Source: Letharia columbiana (Eukaryota > Ascomycota > Lecanoromycetes > Lecanorales > Parmeliaceae). From it: a stretch of 64,000 nucleotides of DNA. The position numbers and the translations under genes were made by a program. How positions within the stretch are numbered: the first letter of the stretch is position 1; each line of letters opens with the position of its first letter. Under the pieces are notes generated by a model that saw nothing but the letters and a program-made list of their open reading frames with translations, searched no databases and was not told the DNA's origin. Positions 22,011 to 33,416 of this stretch are shown here, piece after piece. The stretch covers positions 67,501-131,500 of the forward strand of contig NW_023501053.1 of NCBI RefSeq assembly GCF_014066305.1, in the 5' to 3' direction.

Positions 22011-25000
22011 TCAGAAACCAAAGGGGTTAGAAGGGGCTAGAATACCGATTAGTCCTGAAGTACTAACATGGGAATATGAATTACTCACTGGCTGAGGCCA
22101 GATTTGCCCGCCCTGTCCGCTGAGGCACCAATTTGTTCGCTGCTGGGGTTCCAAACCTGACTGGGGGCGCCGGACCGGTCTTTTGCGGCAGCAGTGGAGC
22201 GGCGGCAGGCTGAGAGGGCATCGATGGCATTGGAAGCATTGGCGGAGGTGCTTGGCCGAAGCTAGGCCTGGAAAATCCATTGACGCCTGTCTGTTGAGGC
22301 TGCAATGCTGGCGGTAATACTGAATTGATACCAGTTTGCTGAGGTTGGAGAGATGACTGGAATTGCGCCTGATACCCGGTGTTCTGGGGCTGCAATGGCT
22401 GAAAGCCTCCGCCTTGCTGCTGTCCTCGAGGATCGGCGAACGGACTTCCTGTCTGCTGGCCGTTGATATAAGGATTCTGCATTCCTTGTAGTTCCGATGG
22501 CCGAGGTACCATTTGGTATTGTTGTCCAAATGCAGTCTGCTGGGGCATTATGCCATTACCAAATTGACTGAAACCTGGATTCTGTTGCCCGAAGCCTGTC
22601 TGCTGTGGCTGTAGTTGCTGCTGGCCAAACTGCTGCTGCTGGTTGAATTGCTGTTGCTGTAGCCTTTGCAGATTCAGGTCATTGAGACTTTGACCTGGTG
22701 GTGCGATCTGGTTCCCAAATTGACTTTGCGGTTGAAAACCTGTCAGCTGGGGTTGCAACGGGGGAGGACCGAAACTACTAGTTTGCGGTTGGGTCTGAGG
22801 TGCTGATAGAGGTCTGGCAGGTGGTGGCGGCATGATTGAGCCTTGCTGATTGATCTGAGGTGCTTGCGGCCTTTGTCGCGGCGGGCCAGTCTGCTGCGGT
22901 TGCTGATTTTGAAAGCTTTGTTGGAGACCAAATCCCTGAGGCTGCTGCATTTGAGCTGTGTTTTGCTGCTGCAATGGCAAGCCTGAAGGCTGCTGTCCCA
23001 GCTGCGAAAAAAACTGTGGGTTCGCTCCAGTAGGCTGTTGCTGTACAGGTTGCGGTGGCGGGACCTGTGCAGGTAGTTGGGTTTGCGTGGACTGAGGCTG
23101 CAGAGGCTTCTGGACTGAAATGTTCTGGGCTGGTGTGGGTTGCAGAGGTGGTGATAGCAGAGAAAGGTCGAGTAATGATCCCGTCAATGTAGGCTGCTGT
23201 GGGGGGGCACTCGGCGCTAGCGTAGGCGCTGCAGCGGGTTGCTGGCTAGGATGTTGTGTGGGTGTCTTGGAAGGCTTGACATCCCATGCATCGTCGTCAA
23301 AACCGCGAGTGTCTTTTTTTGGCGGTGGCGGCGCCGTTTCTGATGGTATCGGGACAGCCTCCGATCTAGGCTTTGCTTTCTCTTCACCATTTTCTTTCTG
23401 TCTAAATGTATTGGCATCGACAACGTCATTGCTTTGCACCGTTGGGGCTGGGCGTCCTTTGCGGGTGTTGTTCCTGAGAGCGCCGCCAGGCCCTGAAAAG
23501 AGGCCTCCACTTTCACCTTCTGGAGCTTGTGCACCTTCTCCTATGTCAACTTTGCAGCAACAGCATATGGTGTAGAAGACCAGATCAAAAACATACCTGT
23601 GCGACCAAATTTGGTGTCCAAATACTTCATTACCCGAAGTATGTCCCCTTCTTTAAGACCAAGCGTCCGCAACACAGATGGCGTGATTTCCCCGAGAACA
23701 TTCTCGTCCATTGAATCCTTGTTGAAGTTGAAGGCGTACCTCTCGCACTGATAGGGGCTAACTCCGGCTTTTAGAAAGAAGTCGAACCAGTCATATTCAG
23801 GCCCATCGGGCTTGGCTTTGGACGGCTCAACCGTTGCTCCCGGCTTTGCGGCGCTTGCTGTAGATTCTGGTTTCTTGCAACCATTGCCCTTTGTGGTTTG
23901 CGTGCTCCTGCGTTTGATATCGGAAAGTGGCTTGTCATCATCCAGAGATACACCAGTCATTTTCTCGACATATTCGAGATCTTCGATTGCCATTTTGACC
24001 ACAGGAACTGCAATCTTGACCCCGTTAAGCTTGTGCAAGTGTATTTTCCCATCCTTTAAGCCGATGAACTGCGCTTCGACTTTGAAAGTGGCAGATCGAT
24101 CAGTCCAGGTCCGCGTCTTTGCCATATCGGGCTTGGACTTCGACGACGAGGAAGACCTGCCATGCTTGCTTTCCTTCTTGCTCCGCTCGGCAGCCTTGGC
24201 TTCGTTTTTCGAAGCTTTCACAGCCTCCTTTACCATTCTCTCTTCATCTAGTCTGTTCTGCTCCACGACAGATTTGCCAGCATTGATCCCAGAGCTGGTC
24301 CGAGGTGGAGCCACTATACCCGTCACCTCCACGTAAGTACTCGGTACCACACCTTCCTTTCCATTCTTCAGCCTCCGAACCATCCACCATTCCTCGCTCT
24401 TGGTATCATCTACAACAACTACTTCATCACCAACCGCAACTGTGACTTCGTCTTCGCCCTGGGCCATGAAATCGTAGAGTACATGGCCCTTCTTTTGTCC
24501 ACCTCCAGATCCATTACTGGCTTCGAGAACCTCTCGAAGACCTTCCGCCCTAGAAGCGCCTGCTATTTCTCCAAGGCCCCTAGTAATCTCTTGAGCTGTA
24601 TCTTTCGCACCGGCATGGAAGTCAATGCTCTTGCTCGGTCGCACTAATTCCATGAAAACATGTTTGCCCTCGATAGAGTAATGGGTAAGCTTCTCCGCGG
24701 TCCACTCTAGCTGAGGCCCATCCCGTGATTTTTCTGGAGCGATCATGATGACGCCTGTAGCCAGATTCAGACCCAGCGTGGTCGGCATCTTCTTGTTCTT
24801 GCCCATAGCAGACACCATCTCATTGATGTTGTAAAGATGGAATCCCCCATTGTTGACCTGCGGCTGGTCCTCATCGTAGCTTCGGCTCACGGCGCGGTTG
24901 AAGGGCGGGGAAGCTGCAATCCCTGGAGAATCTGGGCTTCTAGGGGAAGCGTACGGTGGGGGAGGCGGCGAGAGCTGTTGGGAAGGTGGGCGTTGAGGTA

Positions 25001-25730
25001 ATGATGGCGCGGGAGGCTCTTCATCCGAATCTTCGGGGGTGAACTGCGGCCTTCGAGGTGGTAGACTTATGTTGGCTGGTGGCGTATCCGTGGAAGATGA
25101 CCTTTGGTGCATGATGCCTGCCATGGCAGCTGCTGGGCCAGTACGAGCTGTAGAGACTGGGCTCGATGGCTGTTCTGGCTCCACTTCTCTCTCCGAGGTC
25201 TGTGGTGAGAATGCTGCTTGCGGTGACCTTTGCTCTGCTTTGCCAGTGATATCGATGTAGTTGGAAGGGGCAAAGCCATATTCGCCATCCAGCCCCACAA
25301 GGGTCCAGTCTGGATCAGATGTATCGTAGACAGAGAGAATGGCTTCTTCGGTAAAAGAGAGTTCCTCGTCGGTTTGCCGACTGTAATCGTATAATGCTTT
25401 AGCATGGTGGGTAGGTTGAGCCTACGCGGCAGCTGTCAGCACTCCATTGCAAATGCTATTCAAGACGTACGAAGACATGAAGTCTGCCTTCGTAGATAAC
25501 AAGCTTCTGAACGATCAGCCAACAATACTGACCTCTGTAACGTAGTTGTTCGGTATCAAGCCCACAGGCTCATCCTCGTCTTCACTCGGCGCCCTTTTCT
25601 TTGCCTTCCACCAATCATCCTCGGAGCTCTTCTCGAGTATATAAACTGTTTCCCCCTCTTGTATGGCGAGTTCGTTATCACCTTGGGGAGCATAGTCGTA
25701 CAGCGCTGTACAAATAGAGATGAAGACCAT
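22011..25730 (-). CDS. SLA1: endocytic adaptor Sla1
   Basis: Four exons, 25533-25730, 23597-25421, 22089-23540 and 22011-22036, give 1166 aa. Sla1 is a cortical actin-patch scaffold that binds cargo, clathrin, the WASP homologue Las17 and the actin regulator Pan1. Domains in order: SH3 (ALYDYAPQGDNELAIQEG), second SH3 (ALYDYSRQTDEELSF), third SH3 (VLYDFMAQGEDEVTV), SHD1 (TWTDRSATFKVEAQFIGLKD), a SAM-like SHD2 (YDWFDFFLKAGVSPYQCERY), and a long Q/P-rich tail with several LxPQxTG repeats, the type phosphorylated by Ark/Prk kinases in yeast. The last 26-nt exon supplies the end TPSNPFGF, whose NPF binds EH domains; it is recovered only by splicing a 52-bp intron. The first intron (25422-25532) could contain a 36-nt in-frame exon. 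Confidence 0.94.
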
Positions 25731-26389
25731 ATCTGCAAAGCTCGGGAGCTCGTTGATTGGCGGACGCGTGACCCGTCTTCAAAGCTGGAGCAAGACGCTC
25801 AGTCTGCTTCTCTCTGCTTGGCAAGCTTCAGTGAGGATCTTTGAAACATTCTGTTTCAGAAGATTAGGCTGGCGCAAGTGCTAGGGGCGTTATGCCTGAC
25901 ATGAGGTAAGATAGCATCACCCTATTTTGTGTGCTGTCCGTATGAAAATCTGTCCTTTGGCGAATTCTCATGACCACCAATACCAATGGAACTAGTCATG
26001 ATAGTCATCCACAGCCAGCAGCCATTTCTATTCTAAACCCCGTCGCTAAGTTTTGGTATACATAGAATCGGAGATTGGAGATCCAGTTGTGTGCATTCAC
26101 GTAGCGATTTGTCATCATTCAAAGCTGTCTTGGGGTATCTAGAATGGTTTGCATTTCATCTCGACTATGCCAGTCCCTTTACACTTCTGAAATCAGGACT
26201 ACGTAGTATCTATTGATGAAATTCTAAGTTGATATCAAGCATTAGGCTTCTCGGTGTAGTTACTGACCACGATACTGAAGGGTGAAAGTCAGATTTGGTC
26301 ATGAACACGACTAGTAATGCTCCTTGTCTGCTTCTGTTCGTGATTACTTGCTACTCCCTCTGTCCCATCTCTTGACATTCAAGCCTGTC
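25731..26389. other. intergenic, nothing recognised
   Basis: About 660 bp upstream of SLA1 and downstream of the MFS gene (both minus strand). No coding evidence. Confidence 0.5.
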
Positions 26390-27826
26390 TTAATAGGTAT
26401 ATCGGAAACCCTCAGTCCTTTCAATCGTTTTCTTACCCTTTCTTTGCTTGCTGTTGGCACTGTAGAAGTACACCGAGAATGCGATGACAATACTGATAAT
26501 GAGGATATGGGACCCGATTGACACCCAAACTGCCGTTGGGTAACGTGGAGCTTCAGTCTGCCGGACAATGAAGCTCCCAGCAACACCTCCGAGTCCATTG
26601 CAAGCGGTTACCGCTGCTGCCGTCACTGCCCGCTTCCACTGACCAGTGATATTGCTGGCTTGATAACTGTTCAAAGCTGCCCAATTCGATATATATGCTC
26701 CAGTGGCAAGGTAGGTACCGACATATCTGACAGTCACTTGGTCGGCGAAGCCAAGCATTCCGAAGCCTGCAATCAAGCATAGCGAGTTGAATGTTATGAC
26801 CGGCCCTCTAAGACAATACTTGTCGCCGATCCAAGACGATATCAATACTGGAATGACCGCATAGTAATACGGTGGCGCTGACAGCAAGATTGCCTTGTTC
26901 GTCGAGAAGCCCATACCACTCTGAAGGATTATGGGCAAGAAGTATGATAAAGCTGTGGAGACCAAGTTGAGAAGAAAGAACGCTGCCGCGAATCCATATA
27001 TCTTCACATCAAGAAAGTGCTTCAAGACTTCGAGCCACGAAAATGGAGTCGGCACAACATCCCCGCGATCTTGCTGGATCCGTGCGACAGCAATCTTAGT
27101 CTCTGCCTCGTCCAGAAAGTTGAAACTTTCTTGGGCCTTTTCGGGAAAGTCTACAATCCACCAGTACGTTGCTATACCAATGAGGCAAGCCACAAGACCC
27201 TGGACGATGAACATCCACTGCCAGCCCTTGACACCACCTCGGCCATCGAGGGTATTCAAGCCAAAATTCACAATCCCTCCAGTAGCTAGGACAATCACTT
27301 CGCCACACTGCAGGAACGCAAACCGAAGCTGGAGCTCCTCTCTTCGATACCAGCTTGATATGAGCAACGCCAGCCCCGGATAGATACCACTCATAAACAT
27401 ACCCAGGAGAACTCGCATTACAATCATCTCCTTCCACGTATGGATGAAGGCCGTGCAGAGGGTGATCAAGCCGAAGGCGAAAGTGATGACAGTGAAGAAG
27501 ATTCGAGGTCCTACTATACGTATGGCCAATGTAGCGGGAAGCTGGAAACACACACTTGCCACCGTAAAGATTAGTATTGAAACGGAGTAACGATTGCCTT
27601 GATCGAGTCCGAGGTCCTTCAACATGCTCGTGACCGATGCGCTAGAAATAATCCCGCTGTCTAGTAAATTGAGACTACATAAAAGACCTGCGATAGTGCA
27701 TAGCCTGAAGTCGACCTTGAGACGTAGCTTTTTTGTTTTCTCTGAATTTTCCCTAGAGCCATTTGTCTGCTCCATGTCTGGGGCAGCGGGCTGTTTGGAT
27801 ACTAACGAGTCGGTTTCGGCAGCCAT
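26390..27826 (-). CDS. MFS transporter, allantoate-permease-like anion:cation symporter
   Basis: Intronless, 478 aa, with about 12 predicted membrane spans in two groups of six. The first span follows a charged N-terminus (KKLRLKVDFRLCTIAGLLCS, the KxDxRxxP/T-like entry typical of the Dal5 branch). The loop between spans 2 and 3 and the downstream MRVLLGMFMSGIYPGLALLI segment match fungal organic-anion permeases of the ACS family (allantoate, nicotinate, biotin precursor and similar substrates). The central cytosolic loop contains FPEKAQESFNFLDEAETKIA and FSWLEVLKHFLDVKIYGFA, both characteristic of that group. The substrate cannot be deduced. No related metabolic cluster lies beside it. Confidence 0.88.
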   Translation of the reverse strand: MAAETDSLVSKQPAAPDMEQTNGSRENSEKTKKLRLKVDFRLCTIAGLLCSLNLLDSGIISSASVTSMLKDLGLDQGNRYSVSILIFTVASVCFQLPATLAIRIVGPRIFFTVITFAFGLITLCTAFIHTWKEMIVMRVLLGMFMSGIYPGLALLISSWYRREELQLRFAFLQCGEVIVLATGGIVNFGLNTLDGRGGVKGWQWMFIVQGLVACLIGIATYWWIVDFPEKAQESFNFLDEAETKIAVARIQQDRGDVVPTPFSWLEVLKHFLDVKIYGFAAAFFLLNLVSTALSYFLPIILQSGMGFSTNKAILLSAPPYYYAVIPVLISSWIGDKYCLRGPVITFNSLCLIAGFGMLGFADQVTVRYVGTYLATGAYISNWAALNSYQASNITGQWKRAVTAAAVTACNGLGGVAGSFIVRQTEAPRYPTAVWVSIGSHILIISIVIAFSVYFYSANSKQRKGKKTIERTEGFRYTY

Positions 27827-28425
27827 GATGATGCCGGTTGCTGCTGTCTTTAGACCGACTCCGAGGGTCCAATCTTAGAAAATGGCGGGACTCAAGCAAT
27901 GGAATGATAATCGTAATCTGCATGATTTGCACCATTAAGATAAATCGTCATAATGCATAGACAAGTCCAGAAGGAATCTCAAAGCCACCATACCCATAGC
28001 GCCCGCCGGGAACGTCCGAGAAGCGATTGCCGAGTAGTGCATCGACATGCAAAATGATGGCAGTGGGGTAGGGATTTAACGGCTTTTTCTAAGTTCATAG
28101 GGATTAGCACTACATACTCGTCTTTGCAATGCCATGCGGGCAGGGAGCTCAATTCGCTGTCATGGCTGGCTCCTCTTTGAAGGAGAACAGCAAATGCCCC
28201 GCGAGATACCGGGGAAATGTCAGCTCGGATGAAGGGAGTCTAGTCGATTCGTCTCTCGTCGCACAAGCTGACTGCGACTTCTCCTACAGTATCAGCTACT
28301 CTCAACTTTCTACGAATTCAAAGGGGACCTGTCTGAAATGCGTCCGTGCCCAACCTAAGCAAGGAATATAATTTGCTATCTCGAGCATCAAAAGCATAAC
28401 GAGCGTCGAATTCTCCGATATCGCA
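27827..28425. other. divergent intergenic region
   Basis: Holds the promoters of the minus-strand MFS gene and the plus-strand gene at 28426. No other feature recognised. Confidence 0.5.
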
Positions 28426-29565
28426 ATGGTTCAGTACATCCCACCTCCAGACTACCGGAGTCTTCTCCCACCTCTCCTCGCCTGCTTACCCACAGCTTTT
28501 GTTTCTCCTCGAGCACCTCCTGCCCTACTGCCTCTCCTGTCTCCCATACTTCGTCAACGCGTTCAGCTACTCGCCGCCTCTTCATCCTCCGCATCCGACT
28601 CATGGCTACCTCTTCTATGTTGGGAATCAGAGCCTGCGAAGAGGCTTGTGGACATAGTGTCAGAGAGCGACGCGTTTGAATTACACCCCGTATCTGGTGA
28701 GATCGACTTTGGTGATGTGGAAGACATCAGCTACAAGCGATTGGACGAAGAAACGCTCCAGGCAAAGGTGATAGTCACAGACTTAGGGCTGATCATCATA
28801 TATCTTTGGTGCGAAGGAGATCAAGAAGGCGGCGGGAGTGGCTGGCGTGTGTCCGAGGTCAGGCCGATAAAGGGAGACACGGAAATGGCTGTTAGTAACT
28901 GGTGTCCTACTATGGCCGAAGCAGATGAGAAGGCTAAAGAGAATATGATGGAAGAAGCAATACGACAAGGCGAGGATACTTCGGCTATGCACGGAATGGA
29001 CAACGACAACATTGGCATCGAGGATCAGCAAGAAGACGATGATGAAGATGATGATGACTACTGGGCTCAGTATGACAAAACTCCTGGAACGCAAAGATCG
29101 CAGTCTGCTCTGTCAAATCCGACAAAGCACATGAGGACTACATCGGACGCCGAGTACTTCGATCGATATGCTCAAGTGCAGCCGGAGATGGACAATGACG
29201 ACCCTTCCGGAGATCGCGGAGCAATAGGAGGGTCAACCTTGAAAGGCGATGTTATGGCATCTTCCATGCGCAATGCATCAGAACTCGACAAAGGTCCTCC
29301 TCAAGACACGTACGCTTTATCTTCCGCGGATGAGGGTATCAGTCAACCTACGGCATCACCATCAGCCGGCCCAGCCGCAGTGTCAAGACTGGAGGAATCA
29401 GCGGAGTCTCAGTCGATTGCTGAGGTGGCTGTCAAGCAGCACGTCAGCACAAGCGTCAAAAGTCTGTTCCGGCTGTGCAGAAGCAGTGGGATGGAGAGGT
29501 CCGATTTTGACCGGATGGTGCGAATCGAGCTCGAGACGTTGAGTATGATGGAAGAGGATGACTGA
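28426..29565 (+). CDS. conserved fungal protein of unknown function
   Basis: Intronless, 379 aa; I do not recognise a named family. The N-terminus is hydrophobic and proline-rich (SLLPPLLACLPTAFVSPRAP), but it lacks a clean signal peptide. Residues 60-150 look folded and contain LPLLCWESEPAKRLVDIV and WRVSEVRPIKGDTEMAVSNW. A very acidic patch (QQEDDDEDDDDYWAQYDKTP) follows near residue 200. The C-terminal 60 residues form a helical domain (VKSLFRLCRSSGMERSDFDR) after a Ser/Ala-rich linker. The acidic patch and helical end suggest a nuclear or cytosolic protein-interaction role; this is a guess. Codon use and an intact long frame support it being real. Confidence 0.75.
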   Translation: MVQYIPPPDYRSLLPPLLACLPTAFVSPRAPPALLPLLSPILRQRVQLLAASSSSASDSWLPLLCWESEPAKRLVDIVSESDAFELHPVSGEIDFGDVEDISYKRLDEETLQAKVIVTDLGLIIIYLWCEGDQEGGGSGWRVSEVRPIKGDTEMAVSNWCPTMAEADEKAKENMMEEAIRQGEDTSAMHGMDNDNIGIEDQQEDDDEDDDDYWAQYDKTPGTQRSQSALSNPTKHMRTTSDAEYFDRYAQVQPEMDNDDPSGDRGAIGGSTLKGDVMASSMRNASELDKGPPQDTYALSSADEGISQPTASPSAGPAAVSRLEESAESQSIAEVAVKQHVSTSVKSLFRLCRSSGMERSDFDRMVRIELETLSMMEEDD

Positions 29566-29993
29566 AGCTTTGCAGGAAATTTCGCAATGAAATTAAAGAT
29601 TTCTATAATACGAATGGACCAATTTCTTCGCAAAACCTAGATAGCATGGAGACTTCAACAGATGCCATTAGGGACAGCCAATTGTTGAATTCTAACTCGT
29701 AGCTCATCATCTCATGTAAGGTAAAGGGGTATCAGTCAGCCTTACAGGGCGACCCCGAAAGTCTTGGCCAACATGTTGCGGCGTAAGGTAATGCTAAAAA
29801 AGCTGTCTTGTCTAAGGGACACGAATTCACTCAAATGAGCTCAACTTGCATGCTTCGTTGAGAAGGCCTTGTACCTCTTGAGTACACCAGTCAATATATT
29901 GTGTTGCACAGGAGAATTCAGTGCTGTAAGTATCCTCTTGACATTTTCCTACTCGAAGCCTCGTGTCCCCCTCCTTGAAGCTCTCCTCTAACA
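29566..29993. other. intergenic, nothing recognised
   Basis: About 430 bp between co-directional genes; presumed to contain the promoter of the mannosyltransferase gene. Confidence 0.5.
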
Positions 29994-32547
29994 ATGGCAC
30001 CTCTAGAGTCGGTCTTTACCTCCATAATGTCATCCCCTACTGTGCGACAACGAGGGCAAAAGGACAAGAAAGCCCCATCTTCCGCTTCAACTCCTCCAAA
30101 ACAAGACAGCGATCTCAATGGGATACTGAAAGACACAAAGCTGCCCGAAGTGGTGACCTCCGAATGGGACTATAAGCTTGCACTGGGCGTGATAACGCTA
30201 CTGGCTTTCATTACTCGATTCTGGGGCATTGGGCATCCCAATGAGGTGGTCTTCGATGAGGTGCATTTTGGAAAGGTATGAAAAGCTGCATCATTCCCCC
30301 AAGACCACTCTCTCAAGCTACTACGCGAAGTCGCCATACTGCAGGCTTTGGATAAAGTACGCTGACTATGCCCATTGGTAGTTCGCCTCATACTACTTAC
30401 AAAGAACCTACTTTTTCGACGTCCATCCTCCCTTCGGAAAGCTTCTCTTTGCCCTTATGGGCTGGTTCGTTGGATACGATGGGCATTTCCACTTTGACAA
30501 TATTGGCGATTCGTACATTACCAACAAAGTACCCTACGTCGCCTTCCGCGCCATGCCAGCACTTCTCGGATCCTTGACAGTTCCTACAGTTTTCTTGATC
30601 ATGTGGGAATCAGGCTACACACTTCCAGCTGCCGTTGTGGCAGCAGGACTAGTTCTATTCGATAATGCCCACATTGGCCAGACTCGACTTATCCTGCTCG
30701 ATGCGACTTTGGTATTCGCAATGTCGCTCAGTGTTCTTTGCTACATCCGATTCTTCAAGATGAGGCACGAGCCCTTCTCGCAAAAATGGTGGAAATGGCT
30801 CCTGCTTACTGGCGTCGCTATGAGCTGTGTCATATCCACCAAATACGTTGGAGTGTTTACATTCTTCACGGTCGGTTGTGCGGTTGCGATTGACCTCTGG
30901 GGTCTCCTGGACATCAACCGGAAAGGTGGAGCTTTGACTCTGCCCGACTTCGCAAAGCACTTTTCTGCACGGTTGACTGGACTCATCCTGGTGCCTTTCC
31001 TCATCTACTTGTTCTGGTTCCAAGTTCACTTCGCCATTTTGAACAGATCCGGACCTGGAGATGAATTTATGACACCTGCGTTCCAAGAGACATTGAGCGA
31101 CAACATGATGAGCGCACAGTCTACTGGCATCGAGTACTATGATTCGATATCTATTAGGCACAAGGAGACCAAGACCTATCTACACAGTCATGCCGATAGG
31201 TACCCCCTTCGCTACGATGACGGACGTGTTTCCAGCCAAGGACAACAGGTTACAGGCTACCCGTTCAATGATACCAACAACTACTGGCAAATCGTTCCGA
31301 ACAGCGTAGTCGATCTCTCACTTGCAAAGCCCGGTTTGGCTGTGCAAAGCGGCGATTTTGTCAAATTGCGGCATCTAGTGACGGACAGTTACCTCCTATC
31401 ACACGATGTTGCCTCGCCATTTTACCCCACAAACCAGGAATTTACAACAGCAGGGCTCGAGGAGACAAACGGGGATCGGTACAACGATACCCTGTTCGAA
31501 ATTAAGATCGAGAATGCCAAGGGAAGGCAACAGCTCAAAAGCTTTTCAGGGCACTTCAAATTAATTCACGCCCCCACAAGAGTTGCTATGTGGACGCACA
31601 CCACTCCACTTCCTGACTGGGCTTACAAACAGGCCGAGATCAACGGAAACAAGAACATTCAGCAATCTAGCAATATCTGGTATGTGGACGAGATACCATC
31701 CATACCGGCTGACAGCCCGCGCCTTGTTAAGGAGGTCAAGAAGATCAAGCACGTACCTTTCTTGAAGAAGTACATCGAACTCCAACGAGCTATTTTCTAC
31801 CACAACAATGCATTGACAAGTAGCCATCCTTATGCCAGTCAGCCAATTCAATGGCCATTCCTGCTCCGCGGTGTGAGCTTCTGGACACAGAATGATACAA
31901 GACAGCAAATATACTTCCTTGGCAATCCCATCGGCTGGTGGATCGTAAGCAGTCTGCTTGCCGTCTTCGCAGGAATCATCGGCGCAGACCAATTGTCTCA
32001 AAGGCGTGGCATTGACAGCCTTGATGAACGTAAGCCAGTCTCCATGCACTAACTTTTAGTCCGTTTATTACCTCGGTTGACCACGTTTTATCTTTCAGGA
32101 ACCCGCTCTCGTCTTTACAACAGCACCGGTTTCTTCTTCCTCTGCTGGGCCGCCCACTACATCCCCTTCTTCATCATGGGCCGCCAACTCTTCCTTCACC
32201 ACTACTTGCCCGCACATCTCGCCTCCGCTTTAGTCACTGGCGCACTCCTCGAATTCGTCTTCAACCTTGATCCTGTTGGCCTGGACGAGAATTTCCTACA
32301 ACAAACGCAAAATAAGACTCCTAGCAAAAACAAAGATCGTGGAGGCAAGAGGGTCGTCGTTCCAGCCAAGGAGCGCATAAGTGGACAGAGTATGCTGGCG
32401 CTTTGGGCTGCCAGTGGGATTGTGATGGCGATTGTGATCGGTGGGTGGTGGTACTTCCTACCATTGACTTACGGCAAGCCAGGCTTGAGTGCCGAGCAGG
32501 TTGTTGCGAGGAAGTGGCTCGGATATGACCTGCATTTCGCGAAATGA
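29994..32547 (+). CDS. PMT4: protein O-mannosyltransferase, PMT4 type
   Basis: Three exons, 29994-30275, 30382-32029 and 32099-32547, encode 792 aa. PMTs transfer mannose from dolichyl-phosphate mannose to Ser/Thr of secretory proteins in the ER membrane. The first luminal loop has the catalytic region with the D-E pair (EVVFDEVHFGKFASYYLQRT, FDVHPPFGKLL). Many membrane spans follow. The central luminal MIR domain starts near SIRHKETKTYLHSHADRYPL and continues with RYDDGRVSSQGQQVTGYP. The assignment to PMT4 rather than PMT1/PMT2 rests on HFAILNRSGPGDEFMTPAFQ and the MIR sequence. The C-terminal exon restores WAAHYIPFFIMGRQLFLHHY, a conserved PMT segment. Both introns are required to keep frame and conserved blocks. 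Confidence 0.94.
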
Positions 32548-33416
32548 GCAATCATTTCCAAAGCGAAAGGATGCCAAAACAAAGATTTTAGCGAGGTGCG
32601 CCGTAATGGCCAGAAAATGTTGCATTATATCGAGGAAGAAAATAGAAGAAAGGCCCAGTCGGGGAAATGTATCGGTAGGGTACACTGGCCGTCGATTTAG
32701 CGACCTATTGTGAGTTTGGATGTTGTATATCATGCACGATTCACATCTCCGGAATGTCCTCTTACAGTTTGACCATTATTCTTCCATGAATTTCCTGATA
32801 CGGGTATACTGAAGTAGTAGGCGGTGTTCCGTCGTATTCAATGGGTTCATGTCCACAGCCTTCTGTCGTCATTTTTTCAAAAGCCCAGAGCTCGCGAGCT
32901 CTGGCCTCCAGACCCTAGAAAGACCAAGGACAATGGAGATAGTCACCGGTATTTTGGTATGCTGGATTTGGCAGTGTCAACAAACTTTCCGTATCCGGCT
33001 GGACAGAGCCTAAGGCTCTCGATGGAGGCTCATTCTATCTACACGAAGAGTAAGTGCACCCAGAGGTTTCTATGTTCCAAGGGGGAAGGAACTGAACTCC
33101 ATGGGAAAATGCTTGAGGTCTTCTACATCAAAGGTAAGGGATCTCTTCATCCTTAGGAGCTTAGGAAGGTGTGTCATTAAAAGTCACCTCTCGTTTTCCG
33201 TCAGTTCCGTGCCTAGATATCGCATATCGCTTAGGGGCCAGACATGCGCTGCACGACAGCAACAATGGCATTCGAGCCTTCTTCAGCAGACCCTGCCAAA
33301 ATCTCCGAAAGGTATCCACGTCCACCTCGCTACCAGTCTTAATTACTCATCCTAGTTCTCGTGTCGTCTCGCACTGCATATCAGAGCTGTCACGACCAGA
33401 CGTCTCTGTCGCCATC
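32548..33416. other. intergenic, nothing recognised
   Basis: About 870 bp. The reading frame of the next gene is open upstream to 33171, but the signal peptide at 33417 argues that this is untranslated leader. Confidence 0.45.

Noticed and set aside
22300..23100. Repetitive CAG/CTG-rich DNA as a satellite or CRISPR-like array
   Set aside because: It encodes the Q/P-rich LxPQxTG tail of Sla1; repeat units are protein-level and irregular.
23120..24336. Plus-strand frames of 150-174 codons opposite SLA1
   Set aside because: Antisense shadows; the minus strand encodes recognisable Sla1 domains throughout.
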